Shown here piece by piece: positions 1 to 5,872 of a DNA stretch of 5,882 bases (position 1 is its first letter; the number at the start of each line of letters is the position of its first letter). Made by a program: the position numbers and the translations under genes. Source of the DNA: an uncultured bacterium (GTDB lineage Bacteria; Patescibacteria; Microgenomatia; Levybacterales; UBA12049); contig CAMPGJ010000074.1 in NCBI GenBank assembly GCA_946885425.1, positions 1 through 5,882 of the forward strand. Direction: 5' to 3'. The notes below the pieces were generated by a model, which worked only from the letters and a program-made list of their open reading frames with translations, searched no databases and was not told the origin of the DNA.

Positions 1-13
1 TAATAGGATAGTT

Positions 14-114
14 CGTCATCCTGGAAGGAGCTAAAGCGACTGATAGGATCTCCTGAGGGGATTCTATCGCTTCGCCGGATACTATTCAGAACCCGGCTTC
101 GCTCCAGAATGACA
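14..114. repeat. Palindromic repeat element upstream of secG (family A, copy 1)
   Basis: Imperfect inverted repeat filling most of the non-coding start of the window. The outer arms are GTCATCCTGGA (15-25) and TCCAGAATGAC (103-113), complementary at 10 of 11 positions. An inner stem pairs GATAGGATC (42-50) with GATTCTATC (60-68), with one G-T pair. GGAGC (27-31) can also pair with GCTCC (101-105). The termini and inner core match the element inside uvrC at 2848-2922, in the same orientation, so I treat them as one family. The right end lies 7 bp before the secG start codon, so the element must form part of the secG leader or promoter region. No T-run follows it and I see no open reading frame in it. 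It is probably a non-autonomous mobile palindrome; copy number elsewhere is unknown. Confidence 0.8.
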
Positions 115-121
115 TAAAAGT

Positions 122-346
122 ATGGTAGATATTGTTATTGGTGTTTTTCAAATTATTGTTACTATTCTTCTTATTGGATCTATTCTTCTTCAGTCTTCTG
201 AAGGCGGATTATCACCTGCATTTGGTGGTGGTGGAGAAATGTACAGGAGTAAGAGAAATGTAGAGAAATTTCTGGTTATAGCTACTATTGTTCTAGCAGG
301 TCTTCTTGTTGCCCTCTCATTAGTACAGCTTTTCCTGCATAAATAA
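122..346 (+). CDS. secG: Preprotein translocase subunit SecG
   Basis: SecG is the small accessory subunit of the SecYEG channel and helps SecA-driven protein export across the cytoplasmic membrane. The 74-residue product has the family layout: a first membrane helix (about residues 4-23), a conserved cytoplasmic loop containing LLQSSEGGLSPAFGGG (about 22-37), then EKFL and a second helix (about 50-71) ending in a short charged tail. The LLQ..GGLS..FGGG signature makes the assignment firm, and the length is normal for a minimal SecG. The ATG at 122 has no recognisable Shine-Dalgarno sequence; the preceding bases are A-rich and lie directly against palindromic element 14-114. The next gene begins 32 bp after the stop on the same strand, so the two are probably co-transcribed. 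SecG and that neighbour have no direct mechanistic link beyond both being membrane or export related. Confidence 0.95.
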   Translation: MVDIVIGVFQIIVTILLIGSILLQSSEGGLSPAFGGGGEMYRSKRNVEKFLVIATIVLAGLLVALSLVQLFLHK

Positions 347-378
347 GGGCATGGAATTTTGAAGCATATATCTAAACT

Positions 379-1740
379 ATGATTGTATTCCGTCGCCGTC
401 TTATCTTCTGGCTTATAAAAGCATATATTAAGAAATCAAAAAAGATAATATTATTTTCATTTCTTTTCGGACTCATTGCTTTTTCTGTTCTTCTTTTTGG
501 ATCCCGTTACTTTAGTAAGTTAATCCCCACTACAAAAAAAGTAACAGTTGGAGTGATAGGAGCGTATAGACAAGACAATCTTCCACCTGTTGTAGTCAAT
601 TATTTATCACGTGGTTTGACTATGGTAAAAGAAGATGGTTCGATCAAACCAGATCTGGCTTCATCATGGGATATCACAGATAAGGGAAAAACTTATACGT
701 TTCATTTGAATAAAAATGAATATTTTAGAGATGGAAAAGAGGTAACATCAGATTCGATTGCCTATAATTTTTCAGATGTTGTAGTTGAGAAACCAGATAA
801 GTATACACTTGTTTTTAAAATCAAGGAAACATATTCACCTTTTCTTGTAACGGTATCACGCCCTGTTTTCAAAAAAGGGTTTGTTGGTGTCGGAAATTAT
901 CAGATAGAGGATATTAAGCTTAACGGCAATTTTATACAATCTATGGCGATTGTATCTGTAAAAGACAAATTTGATAGAAAACAATTTATTTTTTACCCAA
1001 CAGAAGAAGCTTTAAAAACAGCTTTTCTTTTAGGAGAAATAACTGAGGCAAATGGAATCGATGCTGATAATCTGAAGAATTTATCCTTTGATAAATTTCC
1101 GAATATGAATGTAACTAAAGGTTCCACATATTCCCGTTTGGTGGCACTCTTCTTTAACACGACAGATGGTGTTTTGTCAGATGAAAAACTACGCTTGGGC
1201 CTGAGCTATGCGATACCAAATGATTTTAAAGAGGGCTATAGAGCTCACTTGCCATATTCACCAAAATCGATTTTTTACAATGTTGATGTACCAGTAAAAG
1301 AACAGGATTATGAACATGCAAGGTTGCTGTTATCATCCTCAGATACTGCTAGTGATAGCGCCCAAACATTGTCTTTGACCATTAAGACTTTACGCAAGTA
1401 TAAACCAACTGCAGAAAGTATTGCTGCATCATGGAAAAAAGTTGGTGTTGAGACTAAAATTGAAGAGGTGGATGGCATCCCAAATCAATTCCAAATCTTC
1501 TTAGGTGATTTCAATTTGGCAAAGGACCCCGACCAATATACTCTCTGGCATTCAGAACAACCAAATAATATTACTAACTATAAAAATTTGAGAATTGATA
1601 AACTTCTGGAAGATGGGCGTAAGACAGTGGATATAGATGAGCGTAAACAAATATACGCAGATTTTCAAAAGTATCTAGTAGATGATGTCCCGGCTATTTT
1701 CCTTTATTTTCCTACGGAGTATAGGCTGGTTAGAAAATAA
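379..1740 (+). CDS. Family 5 (DppA/OppA-like) extracellular solute-binding protein, membrane-anchored
   Basis: The 453-residue product belongs to the SBP_bac_5 family, which binds peptides or other small solutes for ABC importers outside the membrane. It begins with a basic cytoplasmic stretch (residues 1-22, rich in Arg and Lys) and one hydrophobic helix (about 23-41). The domain follows: a GSIKPDLASSWDITDKGKTY block near residues 91-112, the YTFHLNKNEYFRDGKEVTSD stretch, an FFNTT..LSDEKLR.GLSYAI segment in the middle and a DERKQIYADFQKYLVDDVPA stretch near the end. There is no cysteine anywhere, so it cannot be a lipoprotein; the uncleaved N-terminal helix should anchor it. It is shorter than typical members (about 500-550 residues), and the C-terminus stops soon after the PAIFLYFP motif, where many relatives continue. 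No permease or ATPase gene is visible, so transport partners and substrate are unknown. No clear Shine-Dalgarno sequence precedes the ATG; readthrough from secG is likely. Confidence 0.85.
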   Translation: MIVFRRRLIFWLIKAYIKKSKKIILFSFLFGLIAFSVLLFGSRYFSKLIPTTKKVTVGVIGAYRQDNLPPVVVNYLSRGLTMVKEDGSIKPDLASSWDITDKGKTYTFHLNKNEYFRDGKEVTSDSIAYNFSDVVVEKPDKYTLVFKIKETYSPFLVTVSRPVFKKGFVGVGNYQIEDIKLNGNFIQSMAIVSVKDKFDRKQFIFYPTEEALKTAFLLGEITEANGIDADNLKNLSFDKFPNMNVTKGSTYSRLVALFFNTTDGVLSDEKLRLGLSYAIPNDFKEGYRAHLPYSPKSIFYNVDVPVKEQDYEHARLLLSSSDTASDSAQTLSLTIKTLRKYKPTAESIAASWKKVGVETKIEEVDGIPNQFQIFLGDFNLAKDPDQYTLWHSEQPNNITNYKNLRIDKLLEDGRKTVDIDERKQIYADFQKYLVDDVPAIFLYFPTEYRLVRK

Positions 1741-1762
1741 CGCAGAACTAATCAGATAATAT

Positions 1763-1835
1763 TGTAGTGGCGCGATTCATCGCGATTTAAAAGGGAAAGT
1801 TAGGGTGTTAAGGCGCCATAAATGTCGCCACTACA
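1763..1835. repeat. Palindromic element with cloverleaf potential between convergent genes (family B)
   Basis: This element occupies most of the 100-bp gap between the two convergent genes. Perfect 10-bp terminal arms TGTAGTGGCG (1763-1772) and CGCCACTACA (1826-1835) enclose two smaller palindromes: CGCGAT/ATCGCG (1771-1784, 2-nt loop) and GGCGCCAT/ATGTCGCC (1812-1829, 7 of 8 paired). The inner hairpins overlap the arms slightly, so a long stem and a two-hairpin form are alternatives. It is unrelated in sequence to the GTCATCCTGG family. The right arm ends 5 bp from the stop codon of the HAD gene; the left arm starts 22 bp after the solute-binding protein stop. It could block readthrough from either side, but neither strand shows the T-run of an intrinsic terminator. 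Confidence 0.75.
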
Positions 1836-1840
1836 GAAGC

Positions 1841-2662
1841 TTATCTAGTGAGGTATCTTAGTGTTCCCTTCGTAAACCCTCCTACTTCATCAATTATTGC
1901 TTTATTTTTTACTTTTCCTTCTTCTTCTGCTTTTTTTAATTTTTCTGGATCGCCCACATAAACGAAGGTTACTTGCTTTCCTTTTTTTTCCAGCTCATCA
2001 GCCATTTCAAGATCTGAGACACTATCCCCAAATGCTATAAATTTTTCTGGTGTAAGTTTATTAGATTCCAGCCATGTGAGAATGCGTTTAGTTCCTATCG
2101 CTTTACCTACCCTGACATCTTCAATATCTGTCGCTATGATAGTAGGATCCATCTTATGTCCATTTCCTATTTCTTTAATAATTTTTTTCATTTCACTATT
2201 TAATTCTTTTTGTCTGTGTTTAAATTTTTCTACATCATACGAGTCCTTCATTTCGATAGATATCATTGTTTCTTTTGTATCATCAAAAAAAACACAATCT
2301 GAAAATTTTTCTTCAACCATTTCTTTCATCCTTTCGCGTAATTCATGAGACAGGATGAAAGAATCGTTTCGATCTCTATGCATGTTTCCCATGGCATCTA
2401 AACTCATCCATGTTGCTCCTTTTTCGCCGACGACAAAAAAGCGGGAAATATCACTTTTATTTTTTATCTTTTTTTGAATTGGATGGATCATTTTTTCTAT
2501 AACCCAATCTATGGAGCGTCCAGTATTTAAGGCAACTGGCTCGCCTTCTTCAAGCTTTTGAAAAATAATCTCAAAGAATCTTTCATCTATTGTTTTGTGT
2601 TCAGGATCGGATAAAACACCATCAACATCAAAAATCCACGCTGTTTCAGGTTTTATTTGCAT
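1841..2662 (-). CDS. HAD superfamily phosphatase (Cof/IIB-like)
   Basis: This is a predicted Mg-dependent phosphohydrolase acting through an aspartyl-phosphate intermediate. Counting from the ATG at 2662 (273 residues), motif I is FDVDGVLSD with nucleophile Asp12 and acid/base Asp14. Motif II is LNTGRS (Thr47), motif III is the Lys in VGKAIGTKRIL (Lys187), and motif IV is FGDSVSDLEM (Asp213 and Asp217). The cap between motifs II and III (about residues 75-175) is typical of C2-capped IIB members such as Cof, sucrose-phosphate or mannosyl-phosphoglycerate phosphatases; the substrate cannot be read from the sequence. A GTG start at 2713 would overlap the uvrC stop as GTGA and add 17 residues. 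I prefer 2662 because motif I then lies at the usual distance from the N-terminus and the added residues do not look like part of the fold. Neither start has a good Shine-Dalgarno site. Confidence 0.85.
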   Translation of the reverse strand: MQIKPETAWIFDVDGVLSDPEHKTIDERFFEIIFQKLEEGEPVALNTGRSIDWVIEKMIHPIQKKIKNKSDISRFFVVGEKGATWMSLDAMGNMHRDRNDSFILSHELRERMKEMVEEKFSDCVFFDDTKETMISIEMKDSYDVEKFKHRQKELNSEMKKIIKEIGNGHKMDPTIIATDIEDVRVGKAIGTKRILTWLESNKLTPEKFIAFGDSVSDLEMADELEKKGKQVTFVYVGDPEKLKKAEEEGKVKNKAIIDEVGGFTKGTLRYLTR

Positions 2663-2671
2663 ACTATAAGA

Positions 2672-2699
2672 AGTATAGCATGATACGAGGTGAGTGCAA
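2672..2699 (-). promoter_or_regulatory. Possible extended -10 promoter for the HAD gene, leaderless
   Basis: On the minus strand, TGCTATACT (2672-2680) fits an extended -10 box (TGn plus TATACT). TTGCAC (2694-2699) lies 16 bp upstream as a weak -35 that shares only TTG with the consensus. The -10 box ends 9 bp before the ATG at 2662, so transcription would begin about 3 nt before the start codon, giving an essentially leaderless mRNA. That would explain the missing Shine-Dalgarno site. A small palindrome, CTATA/TATAG (2664-2678), overlaps the -10. This is suggestive only; AT-rich matches of this quality arise by chance. Confidence 0.3.
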
Positions 2700-2709
2700 G
2701 CTGAAGGGA

Positions 2710-4083
2710 TCACTTCGTTGCTGCTTTACTTCTGAGGTGGCGGTGGTAGGTGATGGCGAAACGGTGTGCTTCGTCGCGGATTCGGGTTATGAGGTGGAGA
2801 GCAGGGCTATTCTTTGGAAGTGAGATTTCGGAGAAGGTTAAATCATTCGTCATCCTGGCGGGGTCCAGGATCGCTTTTCGTTCTATGGAGTTAGAGAGAT
2901 TCTGGACATGGCCAGAATGACGTGGGTTTGCATTTGGAATAATTATCGTTTCCTCTCTTTTCGCTAATCCGATTAGGGGAATGTTGGTTTCTCCAAGAAC
3001 TTCAAGTGCTGCTGATACTTGTCCTTTTCCTCCGTCTACCATCACGAGGTCTGGCATGTCCCATTCGTCGTGGAGGAAGCGGCGGCGCAGGACTTCCTTC
3101 ATCATGGCAAAGTCATTTGGTTTGTTTTCCATCCTGACTTTAAATTTTCTGTATTGTGAAGATTCTTTTTCACCATTGACGAAGACGACCATCGATCCGG
3201 TTGCGTTGGTTCCCTGGATGTTAGAAATGTCGTAGCATTCGATACGTCGTAGGGGCACAAGATTTTGTGCCCCTACATTATTTAATGCATTTTTTAATTC
3301 ATCCAATTCACGTTGTCGGATATCAATCCTCAGGTTCGGATTGACGTCATATTCTGATGGTTGGCGGAAGGGGGTGGTGATAACGCTTAGGGCGTTGATC
3401 TTCTTTTGTGTTTTTAATGCGTCCTCATACTGTTCATTTTTACTGAATTGATTCCGCTGTTTCTCTAGTTCCTTCATAATTTTTTGGGACTCCCCTTCCA
3501 GCATTCTGATAATTCCTTTTATATTCTTACGGTACTCTTTGCGGAGCTCAGAGGAATCATTTACCGGTGGGCAGGGACATAGTCCTAAATGATTGTAGAG
3601 ACAAATACGTTTCGGGTGGTTGAGGACTGATTGAAATGGGAATACCTTTCTGATTGTTTTCAAAACCAATCTTAATGACCCTGAACTAGGGTAAGGCCCG
3701 AAATAGATCGAATTATCTTCTTCTTCTCTCCTGGCAAATAACACCTTGGGATAATCATCTTTTATGGTGATCCGTAGGCGTATATACGATTTATTGTCGG
3801 TAAGTTTAACGTTGTATTTAGGGGCATATTTTTTAATATAGAATGCTTCAAGCAAAAGTGCTTCCAGCTCTGATTCCACAACGGTTATCCTGATCTTATC
3901 AATTTGTGACACCATCATTTTCGTACGTTCACCGAGTAATGCTTTGTTCATGAAGTAAGAAGATACGCGTAGTTTGAGGCTTTTGGCTTTTCCCACATAA
4001 AGAACAGCGTTATTTTCGTCTAGAAAGACGTAAACGCCTGCTTTTAAGGGCAATGATGAGTATGATGAACGCGGATATACCAA
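2710..4083 (-). CDS. uvrC: UvrC, excinuclease ABC nuclease subunit, short form with two palindrome-derived segments
   Basis: UvrC makes both incisions around DNA lesions in nucleotide excision repair, after UvrA and UvrB. The 457-residue product has an N-terminal GIY-YIG nuclease (GVY at 16-18, YVG at 29-31, catalytic Arg39 and Glu79), a cysteine region (Cys161, Cys169, Cys171), and a UVR motif for UvrB contact (about 201-234). An RNase H-like nuclease follows, with the expected Asp285 (CYDISN), Asp350 (MVDGGKGQ) and His440 (RDEAHRF). It stops 17 residues after His440, so the helix-hairpin-helix region of full-length UvrC (about 600 residues) is absent. Residues 388-412 are encoded by a 75-bp palindrome and residues 270-278 by a shorter one; all catalytic residues are kept, so the protein may still work. 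The TTG start at 4083 directly follows a stop codon in frame and has a strong Shine-Dalgarno site 8 nt upstream. The start lies inside the upstream gene (74-bp overlap). Confidence 0.93.
   Translation of the reverse strand: MVYPRSSYSSLPLKAGVYVFLDENNAVLYVGKAKSLKLRVSSYFMNKALLGERTKMMVSQIDKIRITVVESELEALLLEAFYIKKYAPKYNVKLTDNKSYIRLRITIKDDYPKVLFARREEEDNSIYFGPYPSSGSLRLVLKTIRKVFPFQSVLNHPKRICLYNHLGLCPCPPVNDSSELRKEYRKNIKGIIRMLEGESQKIMKELEKQRNQFSKNEQYEDALKTQKKINALSVITTPFRQPSEYDVNPNLRIDIRQRELDELKNALNNVGAQNLVPLRRIECYDISNIQGTNATGSMVVFVNGEKESSQYRKFKVRMENKPNDFAMMKEVLRRRFLHDEWDMPDLVMVDGGKGQVSAALEVLGETNIPLIGLAKREETIIIPNANPRHSGHVQNLSNSIERKAILDPARMTNDLTFSEISLPKNSPALHLITRIRDEAHRFAITYHRHLRSKAATK
2848..2922. repeat. 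75-bp palindromic element inside uvrC, in frame (family A, copy 2)
   Basis: The outer arms CGTCATCCTGGC (2848-2859) and GCCAGAATGACG (2911-2922) are complementary at 11 of 12 positions. The inner stem pairs GTCCAGGATC (2863-2872) with GATTCTGGAC (2898-2907) with a single G-T pair. The element spans exactly 25 uvrC codons, Arg388 to Thr412, aligned to codon boundaries and without a stop. The encoded segment (starting RHSGHVQNL, ending LDPARMT) has no counterpart in the UvrC family as I know it, where the GLAKREE..I..P strand runs quickly into the LP.NSPAL motif. The termini, the AGGATC/GATTCT core and the orientation match the element at 14-114. No target-site duplication is obvious. Confidence 0.85.
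3249..3276. repeat. Perfect 12-bp hairpin inside uvrC (family C)
   Basis: GTAGGGGCACAA (3249-3260) is exactly complementary to TTGTGCCCCTAC (3265-3276), with a GATT loop. Read on the uvrC strand it encodes VGAQNLVPL (Val270-Leu278), followed by RRIECYDIS with the nuclease Asp285. In relatives the linker before RIE.FDIS is typically several residues shorter, so the hairpin appears to have added sequence here. It is GC-richer than the flanking AT-rich codons. It is a different sequence family from the other two palindromes. Confidence 0.75.
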
Positions 4084-5872
4084 TTAAAATTCCTCCTCCA
4101 TTTGTTGTCAGAAAAAACGGAGCAATATGAATTTTCTGCTCGATTGTATTTTCTGCTATCTGTATTGTAAAAGGAGCCTTAGCATTTGTCAAAAAAGATG
4201 TTGGATTAAAATTGAGTTTTATGGTGGCTGATCCAAAAGGAGGAATATTTGGTGAGGCTAATGTCTGGTCATGCGGAGATAAAAAAGAAGATGAAATTTG
4301 AATAACCCGTGGGGGAAATTCTGTAGAGCTCGTATTCTTAAGAATGATCTCTCCTCTGATAGGAAGTCCGGCAATTTCAACTTCAGGAAATTTTGCTGTT
4401 GCTTTGAGAAATGGCTCTTCATTGGGTACAGTTTGGGCAAAAGAAACTTGTACATCTTTTGTCTCTTTGCTATTTGTTAGTTTATATCCTCCTGCAGGTA
4501 TGGGATAGGTGCTGTCTCTGCCTTTGATCGCGAAGGCTAAATGGTCAAAATCCAGTACAGAAAAATAATCTATTCCTCCAGTGGTACTTCCCCAGGTAGG
4601 ATCAACCATTATCCAGGTTTTCTTTTTGTCATCATAGTATTCAGGCCATGAATGAAGAATATCTTTTACTAATGAGAGAGGGCGCTGTTTACTATTTTCT
4701 GAATATGCAAAACCGTTTATCTCTCTTGCGGGAATCTTTGCAGCACGTGCCAGGGTAATGAAAAGATCAGTAAATTCCCGGCTAGTTGCTGATTTTTTTT
4801 GTTTTAGTGCTTCAGTTGCCCCAAGTCTTGGCAGATCCTGCTTGCTGGCAGAGCCTTTGGCAACTCTGGAGAAATCATATTGTAAAGTACTTGTTACAAA
4901 ACTATAAATAGCTTCTGGTGTACCAAGTTCATCTGCTAACTCCCTGAAATGATCACTTTTTGCTGGCCAATACTGATCATCTTCTAAATAAGCTGCCCTA
5001 TCTTCCTGTGAGAGAGGTTGTTCCTGTGGTGTTAAAGATACAGATGCTTTTCCATCGACAATGATATCTAGTTGTTGTGTCGGAAGTAAATTATATTTTG
5101 CTATCCAATTTCCATCTGCATCTTCTATTACCGTATCAGGGTGCGGCGTTATGCTGGTTAGAAAGACTTTTTGATAAGATGTTGATGGGGGCAAAGCAAT
5201 TTCCGCCTCTGAAGAATAGACGTTTTTATTTTTGAGGTGATATGTCAGATGAAATGCATAGATCTGCTCGCTGCCAAATGCTATAGAAATACCTGATTTA
5301 CCCAACTGTTCTTTTGTAAAAATTAATGAGTCAGTAGCTTGATTGGGTTTGATATATGCGGGTTTACCAAATGAATTTGGTGTTTTTACTTCTACCGTAA
5401 AATTATTGAAGGCATTTGGATCCGCGATGCCGGGGATAGTAAGTTCCCAGATTTTTCCATATTTCTGGACAATATTTGGCGTGTCAAATTCAATAGTAAA
5501 CGGTAGTTTACTGTCTTTACCAACTGATTTTTTATTGAATGTAACATCGATATAGTGGCCATCTGCGGTTTTTGTAATAACAGGTTTAATGGGGCCGTCG
5601 GGATCTGTAATTTTAACGTTAGTAATAGTATCAAACCCTAATTGTACCCTGTACTGAGATGCATAATATTGGGTGGTTGTATTCGTAAGGGTAATATTTA
5701 ATAGCGCATGTGCCATTCCCGGTTCCGTCGCAAAATATGTAACATGATAGTCGGTGGTGAAGTTGGATGAGGCGTGGGAGGTAGGAGTGATAAACAGGGA
5801 TAAGATGAGAATTGTGACTAGGGATGAAATGAGTTTCTTTATTTTTTCCATTTTCCAGGTTCCATTTGCCAT
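4010..5872 (-). CDS. Secreted, C-terminally anchored transglutaminase-fold protein with Ser at the nucleophile position
   Basis: The 620-residue product is an envelope protein. A Lys-rich start and hydrophobic core (about residues 8-29) ending in TSHA-SS form a signal peptide, with likely cleavage after Ala34. Residues about 36-300 are beta-rich with no recognised family. A transglutaminase-like core (about 318-430) follows: SREFTDLFITLARAAKIPAR, then HSWPEYY (His407) and MVDPTWG (Asp424). The Cys expected before REFTDLF is Ser364, and the whole protein has no cysteine, so classical thiol catalysis is not possible; it may be a binding or structural version. Residues about 495-588 look like an Ig-like beta domain. 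A helix (about 592-609) and an Arg/Lys tail (SRRLRLSRRK) anchor the C-terminus, leaving most of the chain outside the cell. The ATG at 5851 (residue 8) is an equally good or better start, giving a standard signal peptide. The end overlaps uvrC. Confidence 0.82.
   Translation of the reverse strand: MANGTWKMEKIKKLISSLVTILILSLFITPTSHASSNFTTDYHVTYFATEPGMAHALLNITLTNTTTQYYASQYRVQLGFDTITNVKITDPDGPIKPVITKTADGHYIDVTFNKKSVGKDSKLPFTIEFDTPNIVQKYGKIWELTIPGIADPNAFNNFTVEVKTPNSFGKPAYIKPNQATDSLIFTKEQLGKSGISIAFGSEQIYAFHLTYHLKNKNVYSSEAEIALPPSTSYQKVFLTSITPHPDTVIEDADGNWIAKYNLLPTQQLDIIVDGKASVSLTPQEQPLSQEDRAAYLEDDQYWPAKSDHFRELADELGTPEAIYSFVTSTLQYDFSRVAKGSASKQDLPRLGATEALKQKKSATSREFTDLFITLARAAKIPAREINGFAYSENSKQRPLSLVKDILHSWPEYYDDKKKTWIMVDPTWGSTTGGIDYFSVLDFDHLAFAIKGRDSTYPIPAGGYKLTNSKETKDVQVSFAQTVPNEEPFLKATAKFPEVEIAGLPIRGEIILKNTSSTEFPPRVIQISSSFLSPHDQTLASPNIPPFGSATIKLNFNPTSFLTNAKAPFTIQIAENTIEQKIHIAPFFLTTNGGGILIGISAFIILIIALKSRRLRLSRRK
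4092..4099 (-). promoter_or_regulatory. Shine-Dalgarno site for the uvrC TTG start
   Basis: GGAGGAGG on the minus strand, 8 nt before the TTG at 4083, is the only strong Shine-Dalgarno match next to any gene start in this window, and it decides the uvrC start. It lies within the upstream coding sequence, where the same bases encode Gly-Gly-Gly (592-594) at the edge of the C-terminal membrane helix. The Gly codons alone could have produced it, but position and spacing fit a working site and would couple uvrC translation to the upstream gene. Confidence 0.6.

Noticed and set aside
25..30. AAGGAG as a Shine-Dalgarno site for secG or a small upstream gene
   Set aside because: It is over 90 nt from the secG ATG, no start codon with an open frame follows it at useful distance, and it partly lies in the palindrome's stem.
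347..378. Separate promoter for the solute-binding protein gene
   Set aside because: The 32-bp gap contains only a weak TATATC-like box with no convincing -35; co-transcription with secG is simpler.
1763..1835. tRNA gene, because the unit is 73 bp and can fold as a cloverleaf
   Set aside because: There is no anticodon arm or T-loop consensus (GTTCRANNC), and the arms are simple nested palindromes overlapping one another.
1763..1835. Classical intrinsic terminator for the convergent genes
   Set aside because: No T-run follows the stem on either strand; the structure fits a repeat element better, though it could still hinder readthrough.
2590..2823. Plus-strand open frame of 77 codons across the uvrC-HAD junction
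   Set aside because: It lies opposite two well-supported genes, has no recognisable domain and no ribosome-binding site; the same applies to the other short open frames opposite or within the large genes.
14..3276. CRISPR array or tandem repeat array
   Set aside because: The palindromes are dispersed, belong to three sequence families and have no regular spacers.
2710..4083. uvrC as a pseudogene interrupted by repeats
   Set aside because: The frame is continuous through both palindromes, and all nuclease catalytic residues are present, so it is annotated as an intact though modified gene.
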